Positions 42,703 to 54,221 of a stretch of DNA of 64,000 nt are shown here, piece after piece (positions within the stretch are counted from its first letter, which is position 1; each line of letters opens with the position of its first letter). Under the pieces are notes generated by a model. The model was given only the letters and a program-made list of their open reading frames with translations. It was not told where the DNA came from and made no database searches. This DNA comes from Patiria miniata (taxonomy: Eukaryota; Echinodermata; Asteroidea; Valvatida; Asterinidae). The position numbers and the translations under genes are program-made. Location of the stretch: NCBI RefSeq assembly GCF_015706575.1, contig NW_024037063.1, forward strand, positions 10,354,927 to 10,418,926, in the 5' to 3' direction.

Positions 42703-43737
42703 TATGGTGGCCCTGAAGAGACATCTCATATCGCAAACGTGTGCGCATACGTATGCGATGTCGCAACATTTATCGCGAACGTGTGCGCATACGTATGCGA
42801 TGTCGCGAAATTTATCGCGAACGTGTGCGCATACGTATGCGATGTCGCAAAATTTATCGCGAACGTGTGCGCATACGTATGCAATGTCGCGAAATTTATC
42901 GCGAATGTGTGCGCACACGTATGCAATGTCGTGAAACAATTTGCGAATATGTGCGCACACGTATGCGAATTTGTTTGCAATGTCGTGAATTTTATTGCAT
43001 ACCTTGTCGCATACCTTTCAGTAAAATTCCTAATGAACTGGGGAGTTGTAGCAGCTAGTCTGGAATCTAGACGTACTGTTAGATATAAATAGGGTCTGAC
43101 TAATAAACCTTCGCACGCACGCTGTTCCTCGCGCAATCGTTACTACTAGTACTGTCGAGCGCAAACTTGGTACTTGCGCAAGTTTGAAACTTGCGCGCGC
43201 AAATTTGAAAGTTGCGTAAGTAGCAAGTTCGCGCTCGACAGTACTAGTAGTAACGATTGCACGAGGAACAGCGTGCGCGCGAAGGTTTATTAGTCAGACC
43301 CTATTTATATCTAACAGTACATCTAGATTCCAGACTAGCTGCTACAACTCCCCAGTTCATTAGGAATTTTACTGAAAGGTATGCGACAAGGTATGCAATA
43401 AAATTCACGACATTGCAAAACAAATTCGCATACGTGTGCGCACATATTCGCGAATTGTTTCACGACATTGCATACGTATGCGCAAACGTTTGCGATCAAT
43501 TTCGCCACATCACATACGTATGCGCACACATTCGCGATAAATTTCGCGACATTGCATACGTATGCGCACACGTTCGCGATAAATTTCGCGACATCGCATA
43601 CGTATGCGCACACGTTCGCGATAAATTTCGCGACATCGCATACGTATGCGCACACGTTCGCGATAAATTTCGCGACATCGCATACGTATGCGCACACGTT
43701 TGCGATATGCGATGTCCCTTCAGGGCCACCATAGATT
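42703..43737. repeat. Large palindrome with 42-bp repeats made of smaller palindromes
   Basis: The arms are about 500 bp, from GGTGGCCCTGAAGAGACATC to its inverted partner at the right, with the centre near 43200 (GCGCAAGTTTGAAACTTGCG). Each arm has six to seven units of 42 bp. Each unit contains CGCATACGTATGCG, a 14-bp perfect palindrome, and the inverted pair TCGCGAAATTTATCGCGA. As 42 is a multiple of three, open frames on both strands give repetitive peptides. I regard these as non-coding. Confidence 0.85.
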
Positions 43738-44762
43738 ATAAATGGCAATGTGTTTTTCACCCTTTCCAACGTGACTAATGAAAAGACCCATTGCAGAGTG
43801 CCGGTTGAGCGATTTCCAATGCAGTGTGTAATTCCCATTGGAATAGTTGAAAAAAAACAACCATATCCTTGTAAATCTGTTACAGCTCTGGTTTGCATAA
43901 ATGGGTTTCCATGACATTTCCACTGATTATACACAAGAGTATAATTAATATGCTCCATCAAAATAATGACATACTCATGTTAGGTGCTCTTTGAGAAATT
44001 GAACGATATCTGCTTGCACAATTTTTTGGGGGGTCACCCTGTATTGCGAAATACGCTTGTCTATATCTGTAACGATTAAAAAAAGAACTACTTGTTTTTG
44101 TGATTCATTATATCGGGAAAAGAGGAGCATTTGGTGTCTCCAAAAGACACACGAATGGGTTTGCTTTGGACTATGAGATTGCAGAAAAAAAGGAAACATT
44201 CTCAGCGGCGGTGCATGGAAAGTTTCCGTAACTGAGGTCGAGTTCGGGGCGGGATGCAACAGACATTCAAATAAAAGGATCGGAGTTAGGTGGGCTCCAC
44301 AACCATCTTTTTCAGTTTCGATGGCAACATTTCTTTAATGAGGACTCAATAAGTGGGAATGGGATGTTGTTGCACTTTTTGATTATTATGTTAGAGTGCA
44401 GAGGGGGAAGGCACTTTATCATGTCCGCTGCTTACGACGTATACATATGGAAAAGTCGTTGCTTTTAGAAATTCGTCAATGCCCGGCCCGCGATATTTTT
44501 TATTACACAACTATCAGGGGTACCTTGTGCGCTTTCCTATGGGGCATGGTTATTATAACCAGGCTGAGTGGAGGCTACTATTTTTCAACTTGGTACGGAT
44601 TTCGGACTTTATTTCCCTTTTAAAAAAATCCTCCAGAGCCTCGGATCAGCTAGCCCTAGAAAAGAAAAAGAAAATTGCTGCTATACAAGTAGTATCCAAC
44701 TGAAAAATAACGTTTCTAAGATAAAACTTTGACTTGTTGAAAAAAAAAGAGCAAAAGCTGAA

Positions 44763-44832
44763 GGGACAGAGCAAGGAATCGAACTCGAGACCTCTGATCA
44801 TTAGCCAGCATGCCTAACCACTAGGCAACGGT
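44763..44832 (-). pseudogene. tRNA-like sequence, probably pseudogene or SINE head
   Basis: The minus strand has an A-box-like TAGTGGTTAGG inside a D-arm GCC...GGC, an anticodon loop CTAATGA (anticodon AAT, isoleucine if real) and a B-box-like GAGTTCGATTCC. The T stem pairs poorly and position 27-43 mismatches, so a functional tRNA is unlikely. A formal covariance-model scan would settle it. Confidence 0.4.
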
Positions 44833-45225
44833 GGTGCTCGACCTCGACCAAACCTTGCAATTCATTAATTATATACTTTCACACATGCGGAGAGACATAC
44901 GCGCGCGCGTACGTAAAAGGCTAACCTTGATTCAAGTCGCCTGAAAAATGGGTACCCTGTACTTTTGTGTAAATAAAATATTCGCGCCCGGCCCGTACTT
45001 GTTGACTGTCAATCATGTTATCATTGAATGATATGATTTTGAATGAATGATTTATGTTCTAGTTATCATAAAAAAATTAAATCGAGGTATTTGTCTCATC
45101 AGAAACCGACAAAAAAATGTACTGAGTATTTGTTTCGGACTACAATGTTTGTCAATCATTAAATAATTTAGTTCTATGCGTGTTGTATTGTGAAGACTTC
45201 CTAGTACGACATGCATGTGATGGGA

Positions 45226-45520
45226 TTGTGCCTTTGATGATACCAGCATGGCATTTGGCACACAGTCAGAGTATGTCATGAGAAAGATATTTGGCTATAG
45301 GGCCATCGCAGATTTGTCCTTTGAAAAAATAAAGGTACATGTATAGAACATGGGTGGAATAACAAGAAGCAATGGCATCCATTTTAAAAATTTGAACATT
45401 GCTGGTACCTATATTTTTTCAAAGAACAAATCTGCGATGGCCCTATAGCCAAATATCTTTCTTAAGACATACTCTGACTGTGTGCCAAAAGACATGCTTG
45501 TATCATCAAAGGCACAATTC
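45226..45520. mobile_element. Foldback element
   Basis: GTGCCTTTGATGATACCAGC...GAAAGATATTTGGCTATAGG at 45226-45310 is matched by the inverted GGCCCTATAGCCAAATATCT...ATCATCAAAGGCAC at 45436-45520. The arms are about 105 bp around a 75-bp loop. It is non-coding. Confidence 0.7.
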
Positions 45521-45736
45521 CCCAAATATTTCCCCTATCTGCCCCATTCGGCGGAATGTGGTTGGCAAGAGAAGGTTCTGCACACAGCAATACAGCAAAA
45601 TCAAGGCGCAAGTTTTTGAAATAAAATATGAAGCTGAGAGACGAGGTTAAAGTATTAAGCGAAAGTTGCAAGCTTCAACAGAGCAACACCGCATGTGATC
45701 ACTGAATTGGATGTGATTGGCTACTAGGATTGACAA

Positions 45737-45995
45737 TCTCAAAGGGCTGGGTTTGGGCTGGGCTTGACTGGGCTCGGCTGGGTTGAGGTGAGTCGGAATG
45801 GGCTGGGCAGGCCTGTAGGGCAGGGAAGGAATGGGCTAGGCTGGGATGGGATAGGCTTAGTTGGGCTTGGCTGAGATCGGCTTGGCTGGGTTGGCTTATG
45901 TAAGCTCGGGGAGGGATATGCAAGGCAAGGCAGGGCTAGATTGGGCTGGGATATAGGTCGCGTCGGGCTGGGCTGAGCTGGGCATGGTATGGCTA
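45737..45995. repeat. GGGCTGGG degenerate minisatellite with a G-quadruplex motif
   Basis: Degenerate GGGCTGGGCTT-like units fill about 260 bp. At 45744-45762 four GGG runs with loops CT, TTT and CT meet the canonical G-quadruplex pattern on the plus strand, which is the non-template strand of the GPCR transcript's complement. Many further G-runs of two or three lie beyond it. Confidence 0.65.
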
Positions 45996-47279
45996 GTATA
46001 CAGCGCCTATATGCAAATTAGCCATGCACCATTTGCGCTATAGAAACATCTATCAATGATGAACTAGCTACATATGGGCAGAAAATAAAGAAAACATGAT
46101 AAAGCATGATCAACAGAAATGCATTTGGCTTGAATCAATGACGTCAAACTATTTTCAATAGGTCTACTCACAAAAAGGATGACAGCTTTTATGTAAAATA
46201 TTCCGAGAAATACATAGAAGCAGGGTTTTTCATACAAAGCTCACAGCAAACTACAACTGTATAATATAAGCAATGCTGCTATAGCGACAAAGAGCTCAAC
46301 TACAGCTAAGTTATAAGCGCACACATTGCGATGGGTTCTTGGCAAGTGTTGATGGCGTGTTTTATACCATGACTCGGTTTGACCCGCTTTGCAGATCCTC
46401 TGCTTAACGTGCTCTCTCTACCAGTCCAAACTAAACACAAACAAATGGAACGATTTTATATCCAGCAATTTATAGGTGAGAAAACGAGGAAGTTTGCATT
46501 ATGAGTCTTCCTATGATAACGAGTGACTTCCGGCACACGTTTCATTCCGTATGCGAAGCTGGCAGGTTTTTTTGTTGAGTGAGGGCGTCCTTCTCCAACA
46601 TGCATTCATCTCTGGCCTCAGAAGCATTCAATAAAGGCATATGGGATCATTTGCATTTTTTCTTCACTAAAAGTAACCCACCGAACTATTATCAAAAAAG
46701 CTTACTTGGATTATAGATCTTTGTACTAAACACCCCGTGAAATCTTTCTGTCTGGCTTGTTGTCATTTAGTAGAAATCAAGGAATGTACGAGTTGATTTC
46801 CAAGGATTTCGGTCCATTGCCTGATTTTTGGAAAAAAAGGACTTCTATCGACGAAATCGTGTTTCGCGATCGAAGGGTTATGCACAGTTTTACACTGTGT
46901 TCTCGAAAAGTGTAATATCCACTGAGCTGAAATTTCAACAGGTTAGGTTTAGAATTTTTTTCTTTGGGTTTTGAGTGTCGTTGTTGGAAACGCATGAACA
47001 GAAAATGATCCCATATACCTTAAAATGAGCAGACCAAATACTCAACATTTTGATAATGCATATTTATATAGGATTTAGTACACCCGTATGAAGTAGAACA
47101 TGGACAAGTATGGGACAACAGTGTACAAGTCATGGGAAAATATCGTGTGAAGCTGAAAAAGAAGCAAGTAAATCTCAGGGGAAGATGAGGTTTTTGGAAT
47201 GGTTGCTCTTCAAACAATATCAGATGAAATGGCTTCAATTTTTTTCCTGTTAAAAAGAAATGAATTCAGCAAATCTAAC

Positions 47280-47905
47280 AATAGAATAAAGGGTCTGTGA
47301 GATGATTTTGACCTAGGAACATATTTTGTGCAACTTTCTACTCCTCTTAAATGCATGAAAACCTTTTGACATTGCTTTTTGGTTAATTTAATTGGAAAGT
47401 GTACATCTTTAAACATTTACAATTTCCATGCTTTTCCTGACAACTGAGGGCGCTGTTGCTGTGATGTCATTGCAGGAAGACACTGCTCAGTAGGGATTTG
47501 TGTTCAGTAATGGATTTTTGAACCCCCAAAATGTGCTCATTGAAAACATTTGCGAGATAAGTTTACTCATTGGCTTACTGCCATGTACTGACAAAACATG
47601 GAATTACCAAAGAAAAGGTAATTTACAACAGCTAAATATCAAAAATTCTGGCAACTTTTGGTGCTGAAATAGCTGTAACGTTGAAGTTTTCACCTGAAAT
47701 GACATCACACTTTTGCTCATGAATATGGAAATTCGCATTAGCATAAAATCCAAAAAGGCACCAAAATACCCAAGAAAATGGCAAAACGAAAATTGAACAT
47801 AAGGTGGAATGGCACGCAAAGGGACATTTTCAAGGATTTCATAAAAAAAATTACATTTCACGGGCCATTTAATAAAGTGACAAAAACCGAGAACCGTATG
47901 CTTCA
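47280..47905. repeat. Dispersed repeat, copy 1 (inverted relative at 61430-61970)
   Basis: ACAACTGAGGGCGCTGTTGC...GTGATGTCATTGCAGGAAGA and AAATGGCAAAACGAAAATTG are found in reverse complement at 61800-61860 and 61500-61530, with the same order and spacing. It is a non-coding, moderately diverged family about 550-620 bp long. Confidence 0.6.
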
Positions 47906-48007
47906 GAAAAAAAAACCAATTACATGTACATGTAGTTGCAGGGGACATTATGATAGAATTCAACAGTTTGTTGAACACTATCGAAATAAAGTTATATATT
48001 TACTCAC

Positions 48008-48206
48008 CTTTCGGTTTCTTAATCTTTCCGCATAGGGCAAAGTAGAGAAGTTTCCGGACGAAATATATGTATGCTTTACGGTACGTCCTGTTAAACAGAC
48101 CGTATATCACCGGGTTGAGAAGCGTGTTGGCGAACAGGATTCGGATGGCGAGGTCCTCTGCGAACTCGCTGTACAATAGGTTCGTCTGGTGCAGGACAAT
48201 AAACAC
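48008..48206 (-). CDS. GPCR exon 2: TM7 and helix 8
   Basis: The minus-strand acceptor TTTTTTTCAG ends at 48207 and the donor GTGAGTA begins at 48007, leaving a 199-nt exon. It continues exon 1 in phase 0 and ends with one spare base. It completes TM6 (VFIVLHQ), then gives TM7 with an arginine nine residues before NPVIY, and helix 8 (FNRTYRKAYIYFVRKLL). In prostanoid receptors an arginine at this place of TM7 contacts the ligand carboxylate. Their TM7 motif is DPWxY rather than NPxxY, which is a difference here. Confidence 0.85.
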
Positions 48207-49869
48207 CTGAAAAAAAGAGAAAAAAACAAGTGCTTTGGTCTATTTCCTCCTTCTGGATACCGTCCAATCGCTACACAAAATGGCGTGTACTTTGTTCTAG
48301 GAAGATGTTGTACAGTGCAAGTGCAAGTGCACAATACATTCTGGCCGTGTTGCAAGACGTCTTGCATGAAAGTCTCGCATGAAATCGATCAAATGATCCC
48401 TGCCAGAGCTTAAAAAAGCGTCGCCGAAAAATGCGACACGGATGGCACATGTGGATCACCATACTTTTGGTCAATTTTCGGGGACAGACAGCGGACAGAC
48501 AGACAGACAGACCGCCCGACCGACCACCAAGTGACATGTAGAAACTCCCGCAAGAGCTTCAAAACCAACACCAAGAGATCCATAATGGATGATCGATACC
48601 GATATAATCGAACTGCGATACTGACACTGATATAATAGATACTAATATAATCGATGCTATTCAAGTCATGCTATTCATTTTTTGCTATGATGACAATCTT
48701 GTATCCCGAAAAAGGCGATTTTCGTTTATCACCTACCTCGCATCAACCAACAGTTCGGGTTTTTATACCGATTTCGGGGTTAAATAACAGTGCCCAACAT
48801 TTCTGTTAACAAGCTTAAATGATTGTAATGAAATGAATCCATAAACAAAGGACTCATATCTCCTTTTATTTAAAGGAACTACAAATCCGAGCAAAATGAG
48901 TATTGCATGTTTTACCTGATTGCCATGGTCATCTAAACATCATTTCAGAACCGCCCCAAAAACAATTATGTTAGACTGCCTTTTGTTTTATTTTACTAAA
49001 TAAACTTAATCGTTAAAGGAAGGTCAGATAGATTGAAAACATAATCTGACCGACGTATTCAAATCAATGACGAAAAACGCCAACCGCCCTCCACATGACA
49101 CGACTGTCCCAAAACCAGGACAAAAATTAGAATTGTATACATTCGTGAACTACACCCGGAATTGTATAACATGAACTCTAATAGTGCAAATTCAATACTG
49201 AAGTTAACAATGGCAACAAACGACTTTGTGGATCGCATTACGTCTCTTTGTAACTGTACAATATATTGTGTTAAGTAACTGAGAAAACATATGCATTTTC
49301 AGACTTTATGGCTGCAATCTTGTTTTGCGATAATCGCTGAGTGAACCCGTCTTTTGTGTGCACAAAATACACAAAGCTATTAATTTTTCGCATTGAACTC
49401 GTCCAATATTAATCGGCTCGACGTGCCTGGATGATTTCTAAAGTTATATAGTTTCCCCAGGCAGTTTAACAAAATGCGTGTATGCAAAACAACATGGTTG
49501 AGCAGGAGCCCCATTAAAGTGCAAATTATTTCTCTGAAATTCTTGCTTGATATACATTTGTAAAACATTCACCCCAGCTTTGCGCAACTTGGTGATGATT
49601 CTTTTGCTTTATGAAAATAGAACGATTAAATTGTGTTTGTATAAATATTGATGAGTTGTTTTACCAAAAACAATTATAAAACGAGCTTGTCAGAAAAAAA
49701 TAAATGAAAAAAACAAACAAGGCCTATTCTGTCCCCGGCTCTGTTTGGTATAAATTAATCATGACATTGTATATCAACGGATCACACAGTACATCGGTAT
49801 AAAAGAACCTCAGTGGAAAAGAAAATGAATAAACAAAACAAAACACAAACAACAAACACACCAAAGGAA

Positions 49870-50161
49870 ATAGATTATTATTATTATTATTATTAATCAT
49901 TTCTGATGAAACCAAGGATTCCTCAAAAGCGCCCAAGGCACTGTAGCTCGCAAGCCTGAAGAAACCTGTGGAGAGAAGACAATGAGAAGAATTTACAGTT
50001 TTAGAGGTGGGAGGAAAAGCCCAGAAGAATATTCTGGGGGAAAACCCACAGAATCAGGCAGGGACTGAAAACCCAATCCACATATTGGCCCAGGCGGGAT
50101 TCGAACTCGGGTCACAGCGGTGGAAGGCGAGGAAAGTACTGCTACGCCAACCTGACTCCCT
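49870..50161 (-). mobile_element. tRNA-derived SINE with Deu-like domain and ATT tail (copy 2)
   Basis: Minus orientation. The tRNA-like head has A-box-like TTGGCGTAGCAG at 50150-50139 and B box AGTTCGAATCC at 50107-50097. The centre includes GTGGGTTTTCCCCCAG and GGCTTTTCCTCCCACCT, which match the pattern of the conserved Deu domain. The (ATT)n tail is at 49895-49873. Domain naming is from memory of the family and not from alignment. Confidence 0.8.
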
Positions 50162-50324
50162 GATATCTTTTGGCTAGGAAATTTGGTTAGAAGGAAAATG
50201 ATACCAAGAACTCCCGATTCAGTTCAGAAGTTTTGATTCCAGCGCCATTTTTATGAACCAAAGGCAGGGGTTATTTGATCTTGGATGAATAATCATTTGT
50301 TTGCTGTGCAATAATCCTTATTAT

Positions 50325-51002
50325 AACACCTCACCCACAGATTCTGTGTCTTGATTGGCCGAGAGCGAGTCACATGATACTTTCTATTTTCGCTATCTTT
50401 CTGTGCACGGCCAAAAGTACTATACCCGTAGCAGCCAAAGTACTATACCATTAGCAACCAAAGTACTATAGACCGCTTGCAGACGCGTTCGATAATCGAC
50501 GCGCGAAGGCGCGCGACGCCATGTTGTGGGACAAGCGCATATCTATCCATGCACATTTTGTCCCACAACATGGCGTCGCGCACCTTCGCGCGTCAATTAT
50601 CGAACGCGTCTGCAAGCGGTCTATTTCCACTGTGTGCAAATGCATGCTGGTGTGCGCGTTGCGCGTTGCATGCAGCGCGTTTTGTTCCAAAGAGAGCGCG
50701 CCGCGGAGTTGGGTTCAAACATTTTGCGAAGGGGTAGTTTGGAAGAGAGAAATACATTTTCCTCCAATTTTGTATTGAAATTGAAGTTTATTTCAACTGT
50801 GTTCAGATTTAAATGATTTAAATATTATACCAAGCAGAATCTGTGGGTGATGTGTTATAAAACAAATATTCAATGCTTTATCTCGTGGTGAAGTAAAACT
50901 AGCCTCCCTCGGTGATCCATGGAGCATTCTATTTTCCCTCGGCGATCACCTCGGGAGGTTAGTTTTACTACACCACTCGAAGCATTCAATATTTGTATAT
51001 TA
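50325..51002. mobile_element. Composite MITE, copy 2 (carries nested insertion)
   Basis: Second copy of 26863-27411, with the left TTATAACACCTCACCCACAG inverted at about 50836-50861 (CTGTGGGTGATGTGTTATAA) and the same foldback after it. It differs by the 151-bp palindrome inserted at a TA and by a shorter GATCCATGG palindrome centre. Confidence 0.75.
50471..50621. mobile_element. Nested 151-bp palindromic MITE with TA target duplication
   Basis: GACCGCTTGCAGACGCGTTC at the left is the inverted partner of GAACGCGTCTGCAAGCGGTC at the right. Pairing continues to the centre through GGCGTCGCGC and CATGTTGTGGGAC. TA flanks both sides. The homologous position in the other copy (26991) has a single TA, proving insertion at TA as in Tc1/mariner-derived MITEs. 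Confidence 0.9.
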
Positions 51003-51454
51003 AAGCCTTTGACTTTGGTTCACAAAAAAAGCGCTGGAATCAAAACTAAAAGACCGAATCGGTAGTGCTTGGTATCATTTTCCTTCCAGCAACACTTTCC
51101 TATCCATACATGTATGAAGTGACGGTCTCTATATAGTGGAAGTACGAGGTTGTGTTTTGGATATAAGATCACATTTAGAAAACGAGGAGGGATTAAGTTT
51201 GTCTCTATCCACCACTCATCTACTACATCTCAGGTGATGCGACTATACAATGCGAATAGGCAAAAGCGCCACAGGCTCTATAATAATTATTATGCCATTA
51301 CGGTGTGTTGCACTTCCTAAAAACAAACAACCATGTAGTCATTTTGGAGCTTGGCAAACAACAGGACGGAAACACTCCCTCCATTACCAAAACTGACCTT
51401 ACCAACAAATCATTAGGCTTCGGTTTTTTTTGGTAATTGGGCCTTTAAAAAAAA

Positions 51455-51715
51455 ACTATTAGGCCAAAAAAATAACAATTCTGCTTCCGGTTTCCCTACC
51501 TACCCTATTCCAACAGCCCTAATACCCTAATTTGTTTATACGAAAAATGAGGAAAAACACCCAAAACCATCACTTTATACCTTTTATCCTTGACTACACG
51601 CAGATGCCTCCATATGATCGTACACAAAAAAATGGGCCAAAAAAATCCCTACCTACCTACCCTATTTTCGAATGCCATGTAATCGGAAGCAGAACTATTT
51701 TTTTGGCCTTATATA
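51455..51715. mobile_element. MITE with GGCCAAAAAAATA...CTGCTTCCGG ends
   Basis: AGGCCAAAAAAATAACAATT...CTGCTTCCGGTTT at the left is inverted at about 51680-51712. CCTACCTACCCTATT occurs near both ends in direct orientation. Its terminus resembles that of 6461-6830. Confidence 0.6.
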
Positions 51716-52465
51716 GTGGATTATTTGTCACCAATTTATGATGGAAAACAGTACAGGGCCATCTTCAAGTATTAAGTGAAACTGTGCAATGATTGTACAT
51801 TGTTGAATATTTCTTTCTCTTTTTTTCTAACCAAATTCACCAGTCCTAACAAATACAAGACACTTGCTGGACACCACATGACACTAGGGGGCGCTGTTCC
51901 TGATACAGAAATACTAACGCCCACATTGGCACATTTAAAGCTTTTGTACTTTTCTCTCTTCTTCAGTATACTTTTGATTACATTTTGCTTGTTGGGAAGT
52001 TCGAAAAATACCTTAAAATACGTCTTTTTGGTTTCTTACCACGAAAAAGTGGTGGTGGTGATGGTGGGGGGGGGGGGGTTGGATCCAATAACCCCATTAT
52101 CCCCCACCCCCCGGATGACGCCCCTGGAGGTACGCCACAGAACTTCCCTGAACCCATTCCCCCCCCCCCCCGAAGTTTGTGGGGAAAAAAGAAATTGACC
52201 CTCTCCTTATACATGTAGTTTAAAACATCATCAAATATAAACCACATAATACTAAAGAGGTTGGGCCTTGACCCCTTTGGATTAGTGTTAATAGCCTTTG
52301 CTGAGTCCTTTATATGAATGAAAATCGTGTAAACAAAAACTTCCGCGGTAACTTTAGTTTAAACACAACCATGTAAACTGAACTTCGTCATTAATATGAT
52401 GACATTAGTATTTGATCGATATTGGTGGTAGTCGGTGTACTGATTAATGAGTGGCGAAATTCGGT

Positions 52466-53222
52466 ATGTACAGGTTGGCTTCAAAATAACTTTACACATT
52501 TTTTTTAGACGCAGGTTTCTCAAAATTGGGGAGGCATATTGAAATTGCTTTAAAATATCCCCAAACTACAAGGTCTTAGTGGCATATGGTGAAAGGGGAA
52601 TTGGAAATAAAGCCTAATTTTAGAAATGACGGCCATTTACAGAAAAATGGCCAAAAACCAGGGGCCAATTTCATAGAGCTGCTTATGCACAAAATTTGCT
52701 TAAGCACAAAAATGTCTTGCTTAATAAAATCAGGTTACCGGCCAAAACTCCATGTGATTGTTATGCTAAGTAAACAACAGCTAAATACCAGTCACAAGCA
52801 ATGTACATCACATGGAGTTTTGGCCACTAACCTAATTTTACTAAGCAATGTTTGTTCGTGCTTAAGCAAATTTTCTGCTTAAGCAGCTCAATGAAATTGG
52901 GCCAAGTGCACATCACGCGTGCATGAGACACATGCAGCGTGGTCATTATTATGACAGTTCTTTGTGCACGCACTGCTATTGTTTTGACCATGTTTCATAG
53001 ACTTGCATGTGAAGTTATGGATAAACTAGGTTTTGACCGGTTCTCTGTAATTGGCCGTCATTTCTTAATTTAGGCTTTATTTTCAATGCCATTTTCACCA
53101 TATGCCACCAAGACCTTGTAGTTTAGGAATATCTTAAAACAATTTCAATTTGTCTCACCCATTTTGAGAAATCTGCGTCTGAAAAAGTGTTCTTTTTTAG
53201 GGGGGGGGGGGCACCGTGTACA
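52466..53222. mobile_element. Foldback element with long inverted arms and a nested MITE
   Basis: AGACGCAGGTTTCTCAAAAT at 52508 is inverted at about 53155-53175, and the match continues through CAAACTACAAGGTCTTAGTG and GAAATGACGGCC, giving arms of about 150 bp. A second inverted pair, GGGGCCAATTTCATAGAGCT and AGCTCAATGAAATTGGGCC (52661-52905), marks a nested MITE of a type common in marine invertebrates. The right end runs into a G tract at 53201-53211. Confidence 0.65.
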
Positions 53223-54221
53223 GAGTGAACTGTGACCGTCAAGTTTGTGAACAATTCTGTACTGTGGTTGCCACGTGCATTAGCTGGACATCCAGAAAGA
53301 ATTTTCTTCCCAAAAGCACTTTTACACTTACCCTTGTCAATGTGATGAATTGTTTGCAAGCAGAAAAGCATTACGGTAAAAGGGACTTCAAACCAAATGT
53401 ACGCCTAAAGTACGATCCTACGACAATACACTTCCGTAGCTGATTAAACATTGTAATTGACGACGTCTATTTCCAGCATAATGGTTTATTTGTTTTGGCG
53501 CCACAATGCTTACTCTAAAAAAGGGGCGGTGATCTGTTTAAAATAATTGCTGGCTTTTGGGGTTGATGTGATACCATACAAAGATGGTTTACTGTCAATA
53601 AACCTGCTAAGAGATTACTTCGAAAAACTGGCAGTGAGTGCCATATACTAAATCTTTACGCATCGGAAGATCTCAAAATGAAACTGAATAGCCTACTTGA
53701 ACCCTCTTCACAAAGCAATATAATTGCATCCATTGTGCTCAAACAGCTGCACAAGATAATCTATTCCTACACCAGAAAATTACTGTTCACGGATATGGAA
53801 ACTAATACAATTACATACTGAACGACTAAAAACAAGCCAACAAAAGACCCTATATAATGAACGTCAAAAAGGCCTGTGGAAAGAATTGTATGGGAGAAAA
53901 AACCCACAATTCGACCCCATACAGAGACGTAATTCATCAGATGCTCATTTGACACATACATGGCATCGGGTTTCATTACATCTGTATGAAAAAGGGTCAA
54001 ATATCACTTTGCGTGTGAAGGCAGGGATAAAGCACGAGAAACTGAAATACATGTACATGTATTTATCAGGCTTACAATATGGGCAAACTTGTTTTTGATT
54101 TGTCATTTAAAGCTTCGCTTTCGTTTCCAGCTGGTCCGTAAAATCCAGTAAAATTGTCTGCACCTGACGAAGTGATTGAACAAGTGGCTGGCTGGCTGAC
54201 TCACTTATTGACTTTCACTCT

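Larger units (their letters stand above)
42187..44043. mobile_element. CAGGGTGACC transposon with long inverted arms and a nested palindromic array
   Basis: The ends read TACAGGGTGACCCC and GGTCACCCTGTA; both CAGGGTG termini abut TA, suggesting a TA target duplication. Behind them GTTGTGCAAGCAGA is inverted at the right side. The arms continue through ATACTCTTGTG and CAAACCAGAG to GGTGGCCCTGAAG. Within them a second, nearly perfect palindrome (about 42703-43737) carries 42-bp repeats in each arm. A SINE interrupts the left arm at 42257-42590. No transposase is encoded. A one-ended relative lies at 31668-31795. Confidence 0.75.
41830..48007 (-). other. GPCR intron 2 (6.2 kb), filled with palindromic repeats
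   Basis: Bounded by GTGAGTA at 48007 and CAG at 41830 on the minus strand. It contains a foldback at 41964-42092, the nested palindrome element 42187-44043 with a SINE in it, a tRNA-like pseudogene near 44763-44832, an inverted repeat at 45226-45520, a GGGCTGGG array at 45737-45995 and a dispersed repeat at about 47280-47900. Stretches between these show nothing recognisable. Confidence 0.7.

Noticed and set aside
42703-43737. CRISPR-like array of regular repeats
   Set aside because: The units abut without unique spacers and form part of a large palindrome in animal DNA.
42523-43961. Open frames on both strands with repetitive VCAYVCDVA-like peptides
   Set aside because: They are produced by the 42-bp palindromic repeats, whose length is a multiple of three. 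The palindrome explains the mirror frames.
44763-44832. Functional tRNA-Ile(AAT)
   Set aside because: The T stem is poorly paired and the anticodon stem has a mismatch, so a pseudogene or SINE head is more likely.
54150-54180. CTGACGA on the plus strand
   Set aside because: No stem II and no GAAA follow. It is a chance match.
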